A stretch of 64,000 bases of DNA from Thermococcus sp. CX2 (GTDB lineage Archaea > Methanobacteriota_B > Thermococci > Thermococcales > Thermococcaceae): the NCBI RefSeq assembly GCF_012027555.1, contig NZ_SNUQ01000003.1, positions 62,001 to 126,000 on the forward strand, in the 5' to 3' direction. The notes under the pieces are model-generated. The model saw nothing but the letters and a program-made list of their open reading frames with translations. It was not told where the DNA came from and ran no database searches. Every line of letters starts with the position of its first letter. Position 1 is the first letter of the stretch. This document shows, one piece after another, positions 18,575 through 26,593 of this stretch. The translations under genes were made by a program, and so were the position numbers.

Positions 18575-19198
18575 ATGGTGAGACTGATTGCATTTGACCT
18601 TGAGGGAACGCTTGTTAAATCCGTCTCCAGCTGGGTGGAGCTTCATAAGAAGTTCGGAACATGGGAGAAGGGAAAGGAATACGCTGAGCGCTTCTTCGCT
18701 GGGGAGTTTGACTACGCAACGTGGGCAGAGCTCGACGCTTTGCTCTGGAGGGGCCATACAAGGGAGGAGATAATGGAGTGGGCTAACTCTGTGGAGTACA
18801 TGGATGGTGCATGGGAGCTCATCGAATTTCTAAAGGAGAACGACTTCAAAATAGCGATACTGAGCAGCGGACTGATGTGCCTCGCGGGAAGGATAGCCAG
18901 CGAACTCGGCGTTGATTACGTCTTCGCCAACGAGCTGATTTTTGATGAGAACGGCTTCGTCACCGGAAAGGTAAAGTCTGTAGTGGATTTCGAGAGCAAG
19001 GGGAGAATTTTGGAGGAGCTAAAGAAGGAGTTCAACCCGGAGCTGACTGTTGCGGTCGGCGACGGCCACAACGACCTCAGCATGTTCCGCGTTGCCGATG
19101 TCAGCATTGCTATAAACCCGCACGAGGGAGTTGAGGGCGACCACAACGTCGAGAGCCTGCACGAGGTCATGGAGATAATCAAGGGGCTCCTCGAGTGA
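18575..19198 (+). CDS. HAD-superfamily phosphatase, SerB-like (IB type)
   Basis: A 207-aa phosphatase. The nucleophile motif is FDLEGTLV at about residues 6-13, so the usual second Asp (DxD) is replaced by Glu; motif II is ILSSG and motif III/IV is GDGHNDLSMF. The helical cap between the first two motifs matches phosphoserine phosphatase-like enzymes. The substrate is not determined, and the DxE nucleophile motif makes serine phosphate less certain. The ATG at 18575 follows GGTGGGA. Confidence 0.88.
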   Translation: MVRLIAFDLEGTLVKSVSSWVELHKKFGTWEKGKEYAERFFAGEFDYATWAELDALLWRGHTREEIMEWANSVEYMDGAWELIEFLKENDFKIAILSSGLMCLAGRIASELGVDYVFANELIFDENGFVTGKVKSVVDFESKGRILEELKKEFNPELTVAVGDGHNDLSMFRVADVSIAINPHEGVEGDHNVESLHEVMEIIKGLLE

Positions 19199-19212
19199 TT
19201 CTTTTCTTCCTC

Positions 19213-19287
19213 GGGGTCGGTGAAGGGCGTGTTCATCACGACGCCGCGCGAAACGCGGTCTCAGCAAAGCAAAAGCTCGTCATCCCC
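19213..19287 (-). ncRNA. C/D-box guide RNA candidate A
   Basis: Read on the minus strand, the 75 nt parse as GGGG, box C ATGACGA, a 12-nt guide GCTTTTGCTTTG, box D' CTGA, a 21-nt segment with a CCGCG/CGCGG hairpin, box C' GTGATGA, a 12-nt guide ACACGCCCTTCA, box D CCGA and CCCC. Spacing of exactly 12 nt is the norm for archaeal C/D sRNAs that direct ribose methylation. Box C and D each differ from consensus by one base, giving a C-C in place of the usual U-U pair of the kink-turn. It aligns without gaps with the copy at 22962-23036. The targets of its guides are not established. Confidence 0.7.
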
Positions 19288-19357
19288 CTGTCGGCCCGAC
19301 CGGAACCCCCGCTTCACTCCTCCGCGGAGAGGGCGGGAAGCCGGGCCGTTGGGGGAT
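19282..19357 (-). ncRNA. GC-rich hairpin next to, and overlapping, candidate RNA A
   Basis: ATCCCCC (19282-19288) pairs with GGGGGAT (19351-19357), CGGCCCG (19292-19298) with CGGGCCG (19342-19348), and CCCGC (19308-19312) with GCGGG (19333-19337). The outer helix uses the same bases that close candidate RNA A, so the two folds compete. A TTAAAA element near 19369-19374 could start a minus-strand transcript covering both. Whether it is a separate RNA, a processing signal or the eppA terminator is unknown. Confidence 0.4.
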
Positions 19358-19382
19358 TGGAAGAGGGGTTAAAAAGCCTTGC

Positions 19383-20594
19383 TCAGAGGCCGGCTATTTT
19401 GAGCTGTATCCACCAGAAGATGTCGCCCCAGAAGTATGCTATTAGGAAGCCGATGAAGAGCGCAGGGGCAAAGGGCATAGCCTTCTTCCTCAAAAAGCGG
19501 TTCTCAAGCTTCCCCTCCTCAACAAGGCGCTTGAGTTCCTCGATCTGCTCCTTCTTTAGCCCTTCTGCGGTGGGGGACGCTATGACCCTGCCGTAGTCTG
19601 GCCTCAGGACTTCGAGGTTGGCCGTCAGGAGGGAGATCTTCAGGCGGACAAAGGCATCGGTTCTGTCCCTCCCTATCTGGCCGTTCTTCTCGAATATCGT
19701 CTCGCCGAGGATGTCCCATTCCTCAAGCTCTTCAACGGGCACCTCCTCCATGAGAACCTCGGTGCGCATGAACTTGACGGTCGAGAAGAAGACCTTGAAG
19801 AGGTATATCACCGCGAGCAGCCTGGCGAATATCCAGAGAGCCATTCTGGGGTCGAGGTAAAGCAGGTAACCGAGCACGAGAAGTCCAAATGCATCACCGA
19901 ACTTCCTGGCCCTTCCAAGTGCCACCACTACAATGAACGTGAAGGCCCATCCAAGAAGACCACCGAACACGGTTCCAGTCGTGTCGTAGAGGACTATCTG
20001 CAGCCCCAGTGCCGCGGTTATCCAGAGCGCAACCTCAACTGTGAGCCTGGCCCCGCCGGTGAGTATCTCCTTCAGCTCGCTGAACTTTTTCCTGGCTATG
20101 ATTACCCCAAACGAGTAGAGGAATATGAAGGGGAACACTGCGATGATGCTGTTGAAGAGTATTGAGAGGGGATACACCGGGTAGGTCAGGGCGTAGGGGG
20201 GAACCACCGATGCTGTAGCCGGTGGATACGGCAGGAGGGCCGAGAAGCCGGCGAGGATAACCACGTCGCCGCTCGCCCAGGCGCCGATGATGTAGAGGAT
20301 GACTCCAAGGGCAAGGCCGATGAAGAAGCCGATAATTCCGGAGAGAGCCAAGGGAACGTCTCCGGCTTTAATTCCCTGGTAGAGATAGTACAACACTCCT
20401 ATCTCCGTTGCAGGAACGACGATCTTCGAGATAATTCCGAATTCAGACGTTTCCTCCTTTTTCCCTCTCAGCCTCTCGATGATTTCAAGGGTTGGAAAGA
20501 CGTGGGAATCGAGGATAAAGCCGGACTTCAGATCTGTGTAGGAGGTTAGAATACCCGAGATAAGCCCGACAAGAAGGGGTATCGAGATGTCCAT
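19383..20594 (-). CDS. Prepilin peptidase, A24/EppA-like
   Basis: A 403-aa membrane aspartic peptidase that cleaves class III (prepilin-like) signal peptides. The two catalytic aspartates are visible: in SYTDLKSG (about residue 21) and in GAWASGDVVILAG (about residue 109). Six to eight hydrophobic helices follow the usual pattern, and a charged cytoplasmic C-terminal region comes before a final helix. The ATG follows GGAGGGTTGGG. The class III pilin-like gene at 20617-20784 is directly upstream, so enzyme and substrate appear to share a transcript. Confidence 0.9.
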   Translation of the reverse strand: MDISIPLLVGLISGILTSYTDLKSGFILDSHVFPTLEIIERLRGKKEETSEFGIISKIVVPATEIGVLYYLYQGIKAGDVPLALSGIIGFFIGLALGVILYIIGAWASGDVVILAGFSALLPYPPATASVVPPYALTYPVYPLSILFNSIIAVFPFIFLYSFGVIIARKKFSELKEILTGGARLTVEVALWITAALGLQIVLYDTTGTVFGGLLGWAFTFIVVVALGRARKFGDAFGLLVLGYLLYLDPRMALWIFARLLAVIYLFKVFFSTVKFMRTEVLMEEVPVEELEEWDILGETIFEKNGQIGRDRTDAFVRLKISLLTANLEVLRPDYGRVIASPTAEGLKKEQIEELKRLVEEGKLENRFLRKKAMPFAPALFIGFLIAYFWGDIFWWIQLKIAGL

Positions 20595-20616
20595 AACCCA
20601 ACCCTCCGAATTTTAG

Positions 20617-20784
20617 CTAGAGATCCTCAAGAATTTGCTTCCTAACCTGGGTCGTGTAGTTTGAAATGGCCTCGTTGAGGTTCTTCGTGCCGTTGAGCAC
20701 CACTCTCGCTGCCATAAGCACAAGCACAAGCACCGCGGCCAGCATAAAGAGGTACTCTATCGCGCCCTGGGCGTTTCTTTTCAT
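20617..20784 (-). CDS. Class III signal peptide pilin-like protein
   Basis: A 55-aa protein with a short positive N-terminus (MKRNA), then the conserved QGAIEYLFML, which matches the class III signal motif of Gln, small residue and Glu, followed by a hydrophobic helix and a polar tail of about 25 residues. EppA-type peptidase should cut before the Gln. It is probably a minor pilin or a surface fibre subunit. It lies 22 bases ahead of the peptidase gene on the same strand. Confidence 0.9.
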   Translation of the reverse strand: MKRNAQGAIEYLFMLAAVLVLVLMAARVVLNGTKNLNEAISNYTTQVRKQILEDL

Positions 20785-20877
20785 CACTTACACCTAAACT
20801 ATCTGCGGCGCTAAAGGATTTAAAAGTTTCCATTGGCTAAGCTTTTAAGTGGAGTGAAAAAGGGAAACGTGGTGAAG

Positions 20878-21213
20878 ATGAAGGTCTACAGGCTGTACGT
20901 GAAAGACGAGTACCTCGAGATGATAAAGTCCGGGGAAAAGAGGATAGAGGTCAGGGTAGCTTACCCCCAGCTGAGGAACATAAAGCCCGGCGACAAGATA
21001 CTCTTTAACAACGAGGTTCCGGCAGTTGTTACTGGTGTCAAACGCTACGAGACGTTCAGGCAGGTTCTGCGCGAGGAGCCAATTAAGAAGATCTTCCCCG
21101 ACGAGCCGAGCTTTGAGAGGGCCGTGAAGAGGTTCCACAACATGTATCCCAAATGGAAGGAGAACAGGTATGGGGTCATGGCCATAAAGTTCAAGCTCGT
21201 CGGTGAGGGATGA
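20878..21213 (+). CDS. ASCH-domain protein
   Basis: A 111-aa single-domain protein of the ASCH (PUA-like barrel) family: [20 protein letters not shown], then [14 protein letters not shown] proteins bind RNA or modified nucleotides; some act on RNA, but no activity is assigned here. A GGTGA site precedes the ATG at 20878. A second ASCH gene starts 3 bases after its stop, so the two are probably translated from one mRNA. Confidence 0.9.
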   Translation: MKVYRLYVKDEYLEMIKSGEKRIEVRVAYPQLRNIKPGDKILFNNEVPAVVTGVKRYETFRQVLREEPIKKIFPDEPSFERAVKRFHNMYPKWKENRYGVMAIKFKLVGEG

Positions 21214-21216
21214 AGG

Positions 21217-21786
21217 ATGAGGCATCTTGAGTTTGACGGACGGTACAAAGATGCCATCCTGAGCGGAAAAAAGCGGGCGACGGTACGGCTCGGCAAGAGG
21301 CCAAACCTGACACCGGGAGACGTAGTTTTGATACACTCCGGTGGCTATGCCATAGGGCGGGCGGTAATCGAGCGAGTTGATAGCAAAACCGTTGGGGAGC
21401 TTACCGATGAGGACGCGTTTCTTGATGGGTTCTCAAGCAGGGAGGAGCTGATTGAGGCTCTGAAAGAGCACTACCGTCACGTTACAGATGACTCAAAGGC
21501 CCACGTGGTCGTTTTCAGGCTCGTTGAAAAGTTCGATAAACCCGTCACCTCTTCCGACTATGCCTACGAGGGGAACCTGCCAATTGAGATAGCGGAGATG
21601 GCCCTCAAGCACCTTGACCTCCCCGAGGAGGATAGAAAGCTACTTGAGCTCTTTCTGAAGTCTGGGAGCCTTAGGAAGGCCGCCTATAAGCTTGGGGGTC
21701 TGAACAAGAGATACTTAATACGGGACGCCCTGAAAAGGGCCTACGAGGAGTTGAAAAAGAAAGGGCTCATGGGGCCGAGACTTTGA
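21217..21786 (+). CDS. ASCH domain plus C-terminal helical domain
   Basis: A 189-aa protein. Residues 1-105 are an ASCH domain (YKDAILSGKKRATVRLGKR, LTPGDVVLIHSGG); residues about 115-189 form a helical, helix-turn-helix-like domain (LRKAAYKLGGLNKRYLIRDAL). The combination suggests RNA or DNA binding with a PUA-like pocket. It is the second of two tandem ASCH genes. Its 3' end overlaps the opposing RAM-domain gene by 20 bases. Confidence 0.88.
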   Translation: MRHLEFDGRYKDAILSGKKRATVRLGKRPNLTPGDVVLIHSGGYAIGRAVIERVDSKTVGELTDEDAFLDGFSSREELIEALKEHYRHVTDDSKAHVVVFRLVEKFDKPVTSSDYAYEGNLPIEIAEMALKHLDLPEEDRKLLELFLKSGSLRKAAYKLGGLNKRYLIRDALKRAYEELKKKGLMGPRL

Positions 21787-22048
21787 TGCTTTCGAGCACG
21801 CTTACCTTTGCCTCGCTTCTATTGATTCTCTTAACGGCAGAAAGTTTGACCGGGATGAGCTTGAAGGTGCCCCCATGAATGAGCCTTCTAAGTTCTCTCA
21901 CGAACTCCTCAGCTTCCTTCTCGCTCATGAACTCCACCTTCGCAATGAAGTCGTACTCCCCGTAGAGCCAGTATCCCTTCACGGGGAGCTTTTCCAAAAC
22001 CTCGTCTCGGACGCCCCAGACGAGGAGTATCGCTTCGATTTCCCTCAC
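21767..22048 (-). CDS. Stand-alone Lrp/AsnC ligand-binding (RAM) domain protein
   Basis: A 93-aa protein resembling only the effector half of Lrp/AsnC regulators (AILLVWGVRDEVLEKL, YWLYGEYDFIAKVEF), with no DNA-binding domain. Such stand-alone RAM proteins form octamer-like rings and may sense amino acids. The GTG at 22048 is the only plausible start. A perfect GTGGT-TTC-ACCAC inverted repeat (22068-22080) lies 20 bases upstream in the leader and could be an operator or hairpin. Confidence 0.82.
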   Translation of the reverse strand: MREIEAILLVWGVRDEVLEKLPVKGYWLYGEYDFIAKVEFMSEKEAEEFVRELRRLIHGGTFKLIPVKLSAVKRINRSEAKVSVLESIKVSAP

Positions 22049-22130
22049 CCCCTATGTTTTCCTCCCTGTGGTTTCACCACTGATAAAAGCTTTTCCAAAG
22101 TTTTTCTGTCATGTGGGCAAGTCTTCGAAA

Positions 22131-22166
22131 TTCCTTCGGTACAAAGTTGTCGTTGTGCCAAAGGAA
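22131..22166. promoter_or_regulatory. 12-bp inverted repeat upstream of the HAD gene promoter
   Basis: TTCCTTCGGTAC (22131-22142) and GTGCCAAAGGAA (22155-22166) are inverted repeats with one mismatch and one G-T pair. Two more A-T pairs extend into the spacer. The site lies just ahead of the TTTTAA box (22170-22175) of the gene starting at 22207. This is the usual place for an archaeal activator or repressor; a hairpin RNA is possible but the DNA-site reading is simpler. Confidence 0.4.
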
Positions 22167-22206
22167 GCGTTTTAACGTCATCCCCGGAGTTTTTACGGTG
22201 ATAACG

Positions 22207-22917
22207 ATGCTGAAGGCCGTGTTCTTTGACTTCGTGGGCACGCTCATAACGAAGGAGGGCGAGAACGTCACCCACCAGCATATAGTCGAGGAGGTTCTCA
22301 AGAAGGCAGGCAGGGATGACCTCGATGTTATCAGAATCTGGGAGGAGTACGAGGCTGAGAGCTCTGCCCTCTTTAAGGAGCTCGCAGGAAAGCCTTACGT
22401 CAGAATAAGGGACGTTGACACAAGGGCAATTGAAACTGTCGCCCAGCGTTACGACTTCACCGTTCCAGAGGACTTCTGGGAGGTAAGCATAGCCATGCAC
22501 GAGCGCTATGGAAGGCTCTTCGACGATGCCGTCGAAACGATCAGGGCCCTCAAAGAACTCGGCCTCCACGTTGGAATAATCACGGATTCCGACAACGATT
22601 ACATCGAGGCCCATCTGAAGGCCCTCGGTATTTACGACCTCTTCGATTCAATAACTACCAGTGAGGATGCGGGTTTTTACAAGCCACACCCTAGACCCTT
22701 CGAGCTGGCTCTTCAGAAGGCGGGCGTTAGGCCAGAAGAGGCAGTATACGTCGGCGACAACCCGGCTAAAGACTGCGTTGGGGCCAAGAACGTTGGTATG
22801 TTCAGCGTCCTCCTCGATCCGAGCGGAGCCAAGCGCGAGCTCTGGGTGAACTGCGACTTCGTGGTCTCACGGCTGAGCGAGGTAGTTGATATCGTGAAGG
22901 GCCTACAGGAGGATTGA
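22207..22917 (+). CDS. HAD-superfamily hydrolase, subfamily IA
   Basis: A 236-aa phosphatase-like protein. The nucleophile region reads FFDFVGTLI (the general-acid position is Val rather than Asp), motif II is IITDSD, a Lys is in FYKPHPRPF and the acidic motif is YVGDNPAKDC. A helical cap lies between. The replaced second Asp suggests altered or weak phosphatase activity. The ATG follows GGTGATAACG. Candidate guide RNA B lies 45 bases past its stop on the opposite strand. Confidence 0.88.
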   Translation: MLKAVFFDFVGTLITKEGENVTHQHIVEEVLKKAGRDDLDVIRIWEEYEAESSALFKELAGKPYVRIRDVDTRAIETVAQRYDFTVPEDFWEVSIAMHERYGRLFDDAVETIRALKELGLHVGIITDSDNDYIEAHLKALGIYDLFDSITTSEDAGFYKPHPRPFELALQKAGVRPEEAVYVGDNPAKDCVGAKNVGMFSVLLDPSGAKRELWVNCDFVVSRLSEVVDIVKGLQED

Positions 22918-22961
22918 AAACCTCTATCTTTTCTCGAGGGGGTAAAAAGAGGTCGCGGCGA

Positions 22962-23036
22962 GGGGTCGGTAACGGCAGGGCTCATCACGGTGCCGCGCGA
23001 AGCGCGGTTTCAGCTAGCGAAATTTTCGTCATCCCC
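22962..23036 (-). ncRNA. C/D-box guide RNA candidate B, predicted 23S rRNA target
   Basis: Same layout as candidate A, aligned over 75 nt without gaps: GGGG, box C ATGACGA, guide AAATTTCGCTAG, D' CTGA, a 21-nt segment with a CCGCG/CGCGG hairpin, C' GTGATGA, guide GCCCTGCCGTTA, D CCGA, CCCC. Boxes are conserved while both 12-nt guides differ from copy A. The first guide complements UAGCGAAAUU, a universally conserved 23S rRNA segment; by the fifth-nucleotide rule the C of UAGC would be methylated. It begins 8 bases after the stop of the lipid synthase gene, so it may be cut from that mRNA. TTTTT at 22944-22948 could terminate it. Confidence 0.75.
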
Positions 23037-23043
23037 TCTTGCC

Positions 23044-23607
23044 TCACCTCAGCCTCTGGTAAGCAGCCCACATCCTCTGGAAGACGGTTATCCAAGCGAG
23101 CACGGCAACGATGTAAACACCGTAATCAACGTGGCCAAAGAGTGCGGTGATTATCAGGATGAGAAGTCTCTCAGCCCTTTCGGCTATTCCTACCGCCAAG
23201 GTTCCTGAGCCGGCCAGCTCCGCTCGGCAGCGTTCGTAGCTGACGAGGTAGCTCCCCATGAAGGTTATAAACGCCACCTTCCAGTCTACCAGGTTACCGA
23301 GGGCTATCCCAAACAGTACAGCCCCGTCGCTTATTCTATCGAAGGTGGAGTCGAGAAAGGCGCCAAAGCGGCTTGTCTTCCCAGTCAGCCTGGCGAGCGT
23401 TCCGTCGAGGGCATCCACGAGAGAGCCGAAGAGGAGTACCAAGGCGGCGGTAAACTGTTCGCCGCGGTAGAAGAGGTAGGCACCGGCGAGGCTTATCAGA
23501 AGTCCGATGACCGTCAGGTGGTTTGGACTCAGTCCGGTCTTTGCCAATGGCCGCACTATTGCCTCAAGGTAGCCTTTGACCGCCGGGCGGTATCTGTTCA
23601 GGGCCAT
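23044..23607 (-). CDS. CDP-alcohol phosphatidyltransferase, probable archaetidylinositol-phosphate synthase
   Basis: A 187-aa membrane enzyme that joins a CDP-archaeol to an inositol phosphate headgroup. The family motif is complete: DALDGTLAR followed by FGAFLDSTFDR at about residues 65-91. Five or six hydrophobic helices surround it. Assignment to inositol phosphate rather than serine rests on general resemblance. ATG 23607 has GAGGAGGA at proper spacing; ATG 23613 overlaps the upstream stop as ATGA and is an alternative. Confidence 0.87.
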   Translation of the reverse strand: MALNRYRPAVKGYLEAIVRPLAKTGLSPNHLTVIGLLISLAGAYLFYRGEQFTAALVLLFGSLVDALDGTLARLTGKTSRFGAFLDSTFDRISDGAVLFGIALGNLVDWKVAFITFMGSYLVSYERCRAELAGSGTLAVGIAERAERLLILIITALFGHVDYGVYIVAVLAWITVFQRMWAAYQRLR

Positions 23608-23609
23608 TC

Positions 23610-24152
23610 TCATTCCTCCTCTAGCTCGACGACCTTCTTGCCTTTCTCCTGCGGGATTATCTTGAGCCTGGCGTTCTTGAACTCCTTTCTGAGTCCTTCA
23701 CCATCGAGCAGCCTGTCGAGAAAGACCGCTAAAGCGGCAACCTCGCTGTGGGGCTGGTTTCCGACGGCCACGTTGTAGTTGGCCATCTCGTAAACTTCTT
23801 TTGGCACCTTTTCCGCTCCAACGACCACCATGATGTCCCTTCCCGATTTCAGCTCTTCCTTAATCTTTGGAACCGCATCGTCGATGTGAATGCCGTACAT
23901 GGTCAGGTGGGCTATTATTCCGCCCGTCTCTTTCCACTCGCGCATTATCCTTTTCCAGCTCGGATTGAAGGTTATTTCAAAGGGACCGCCCCATCGCTTA
24001 ACCACGTCCTCAACGCTCTCCTTCACGTGCTCGTCAACCTCTGCCGCGATTATTATTTTATCCGCGCCGAAGGCCCTCGCAGTCAAGGCTACGTGTGTCG
24101 TTATTCTTTTGTCTCTCTCCGGCCTGTGTCCAAGGCGAAGCACTACAATCAT
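23610..24152 (-). CDS. tRNA (cytidine-56-2'-O)-methyltransferase, aTrm56
   Basis: A 180-aa SPOUT-class enzyme that methylates the ribose of C56 in the T-loop of archaeal tRNAs. The N-terminus [19 protein letters not shown] is the family hallmark, and the knotted SAM site is built from [11 protein letters not shown] and [12 protein letters not shown]. Archaea with aTrm56 generally do not use a guide RNA for this site. The ATG follows GGTGAGGT and overlaps the preceding stop codon (ATGA), so it is coupled to the lipoprotein gene. Confidence 0.95.
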   Translation of the reverse strand: MIVVLRLGHRPERDKRITTHVALTARAFGADKIIIAAEVDEHVKESVEDVVKRWGGPFEITFNPSWKRIMREWKETGGIIAHLTMYGIHIDDAVPKIKEELKSGRDIMVVVGAEKVPKEVYEMANYNVAVGNQPHSEVAALAVFLDRLLDGEGLRKEFKNARLKIIPQEKGKKVVELEEE

Positions 24153-25747
24153 CCAACCTCACCCGCGAATATTTTCCAGTATCTTGTGAAGTCGTCGCTC
24201 CATGTCATCGTCCTGTAGAACTCGTACATGGTTTTTACGTCTTGCTCTATTTTGCGTGTGCTGTAGGTGGAGAGCACCCTGTTGAGGTCCTCCTTGCTTG
24301 GGGCCGAGAACAGGAAGAGGGCATAGAGCCTCTGGTTCTCGTCGAGGTTGTTCATTACTATCATGAGCTTGGAGCGTAGCTCCGGTTTGAGCCTCTCGGT
24401 TACTATCCTAAGGAGCCTGTCCTCGAGATCAGCCAGGAAATCTCCCGTGACGTCCACGTGCTCGTGCCCGTTGAGGCTCGAGGGGGACTGAGCAACGATC
24501 CTATATCCGTCGCGCGTTACGAGCTGGTACAGCTTGGGGAAGTAGGGACTGGCCAAGTACTCGTCCAGTGAGCCAACAAAGCCGTGCTTGATGTCAGCTA
24601 CGTACCAGCCATCCGCGGTGTAGAACTCGGTCATCGGCCAGAGGGTGCAGTTGGTTCCGTTGAAGAGCGTAACTATCCTAGCGGGAACGTCCACTGAGCG
24701 CAGCATCGCGGTCATGAGTATCTGAGCTTCGGCATAACTTATCCTGTCCTGTGGGAGGATCTTTGAGGGCTCGAGGGTTGAAGTGGTGTCCCCGAAGGAG
24801 TATGTCCTCATCATCCAGTCGTAGATGGCCTGAGCAGCCTGGAACTCTGATTCGGCGTTGCCGATTACCTTGAGCGTTAGGTTCCTCAGATCCGTCCCAT
24901 TGAATGCCGATGTCGAGTTGTAGCGCTCCATCCAGTAGCCGTCCACTATGTACTCGTCGGTTATCCAGTGATACCTGAGCCCATAGGCCGTTTGCAGGGT
25001 CTCGTCATCCTCCTCCCAGGGCCTCCACACGACTTTGAGCGGCACGCTTTTTACTATGCTGCTCTCGGCGCCGCTGAGGGAGTATTTGACTATGACCGAG
25101 ATGTAACCGTCTCTGTAGGCATAGGGGGCCTTGATGGTATAGCTCAGTTCGATCTTCTCGTTGGCATCCAGAGTATCCGGAAGGGCGTCGGCACTGAGGA
25201 GCTTCATCCCGTCCATGAGGTTGAAACTTATGTCGCGGAGATCCACTGGAACCTCCAGCGTGTTTTCGATGGTGACGTTTATCTGCGCAGTTTCCCCGCC
25301 CTTTAGTGTGGATGGAGCTTCCACATTAAGCTTCAACTCATCTGGGGGGCCTGCCTCGTCTGATACAGTGATTCTAAACTGCCCGTAGAAACCGGTCCAG
25401 GAGCGCTTGAGCTCGTCCGTTAGCTCGAGGGAGAGCTTTAAGTTGTAGACCCCCGGCTTTAGGGGCGCCCTCAGGATCCACACGAGTTGAACGCTGTCGC
25501 CAACTTTCAGCAGATCAGGAAACTTGGGCTCCTGCAGGATTTGAAAGTTGTCGTCGCCGAGGACGAGCGTCGCACCCGTGAGACCAACCTTTCCTGTGTT
25601 GTTGACGAAGACCATCACGTGAAGAGTGCCGCCTGGCCTGACCAGGGTTTTATCAACCGAGAACCTAACCTCGGCCGGCGGCTTGAAGAGGCAGCCGAAG
25701 ACCAGTACCACGAGAATGAACACAACCGGAACGAGCGCCTTCCTCAT
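24149..25747 (-). CDS. Lipoprotein with Ig-like region and degenerate transglutaminase-like domain
   Basis: A 532-aa surface protein. A lipoprotein signal ends in Val-Phe-Gly-Cys near residue 20. Residues about 25-260 are beta-rich, with repeated CARDB-like segments ([29 protein letters not shown]). Residues about 300-420 match a transglutaminase-like fold ([29 protein letters not shown]), but the catalytic Cys and His positions appear to be substituted. The end is helical. It is probably a binding or structural protein rather than an active enzyme. ATG 25753 is an alternative start. Confidence 0.82.
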   Translation of the reverse strand: MRKALVPVVFILVVLVFGCLFKPPAEVRFSVDKTLVRPGGTLHVMVFVNNTGKVGLTGATLVLGDDNFQILQEPKFPDLLKVGDSVQLVWILRAPLKPGVYNLKLSLELTDELKRSWTGFYGQFRITVSDEAGPPDELKLNVEAPSTLKGGETAQINVTIENTLEVPVDLRDISFNLMDGMKLLSADALPDTLDANEKIELSYTIKAPYAYRDGYISVIVKYSLSGAESSIVKSVPLKVVWRPWEEDDETLQTAYGLRYHWITDEYIVDGYWMERYNSTSAFNGTDLRNLTLKVIGNAESEFQAAQAIYDWMMRTYSFGDTTSTLEPSKILPQDRISYAEAQILMTAMLRSVDVPARIVTLFNGTNCTLWPMTEFYTADGWYVADIKHGFVGSLDEYLASPYFPKLYQLVTRDGYRIVAQSPSSLNGHEHVDVTGDFLADLEDRLLRIVTERLKPELRSKLMIVMNNLDENQRLYALFLFSAPSKEDLNRVLSTYSTRKIEQDVKTMYEFYRTMTWSDDFTRYWKIFAGEVG

Positions 25748-25786
25748 GACCATCTTCCAAAGCCTCTTAAGCACTGACGTTAATAA

Positions 25787-26575
<789 letters not shown>

Positions 26576-26593
26576 AAGTAAGGGGTGATTAAA

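Noticed and set aside
19213-19287. H/ACA guide RNA
   Set aside because: No ACA box at the 3' end on either strand and no pseudouridylation pocket flanked by two stable helices.
22176-22185. Another partial guide RNA (CGTCATCCCC)
   Set aside because: Only the box C end matches; the preceding 65 bases form a different inverted repeat without D' or C' boxes.
22962-23036. Hammerhead or other self-cleaving ribozyme
   Set aside because: TGATGA and GAA-like pieces are present, but CUGAUGA is not intact and the conserved GAAA and cleavage-site partners are missing. The C/D-box reading explains all conserved blocks.
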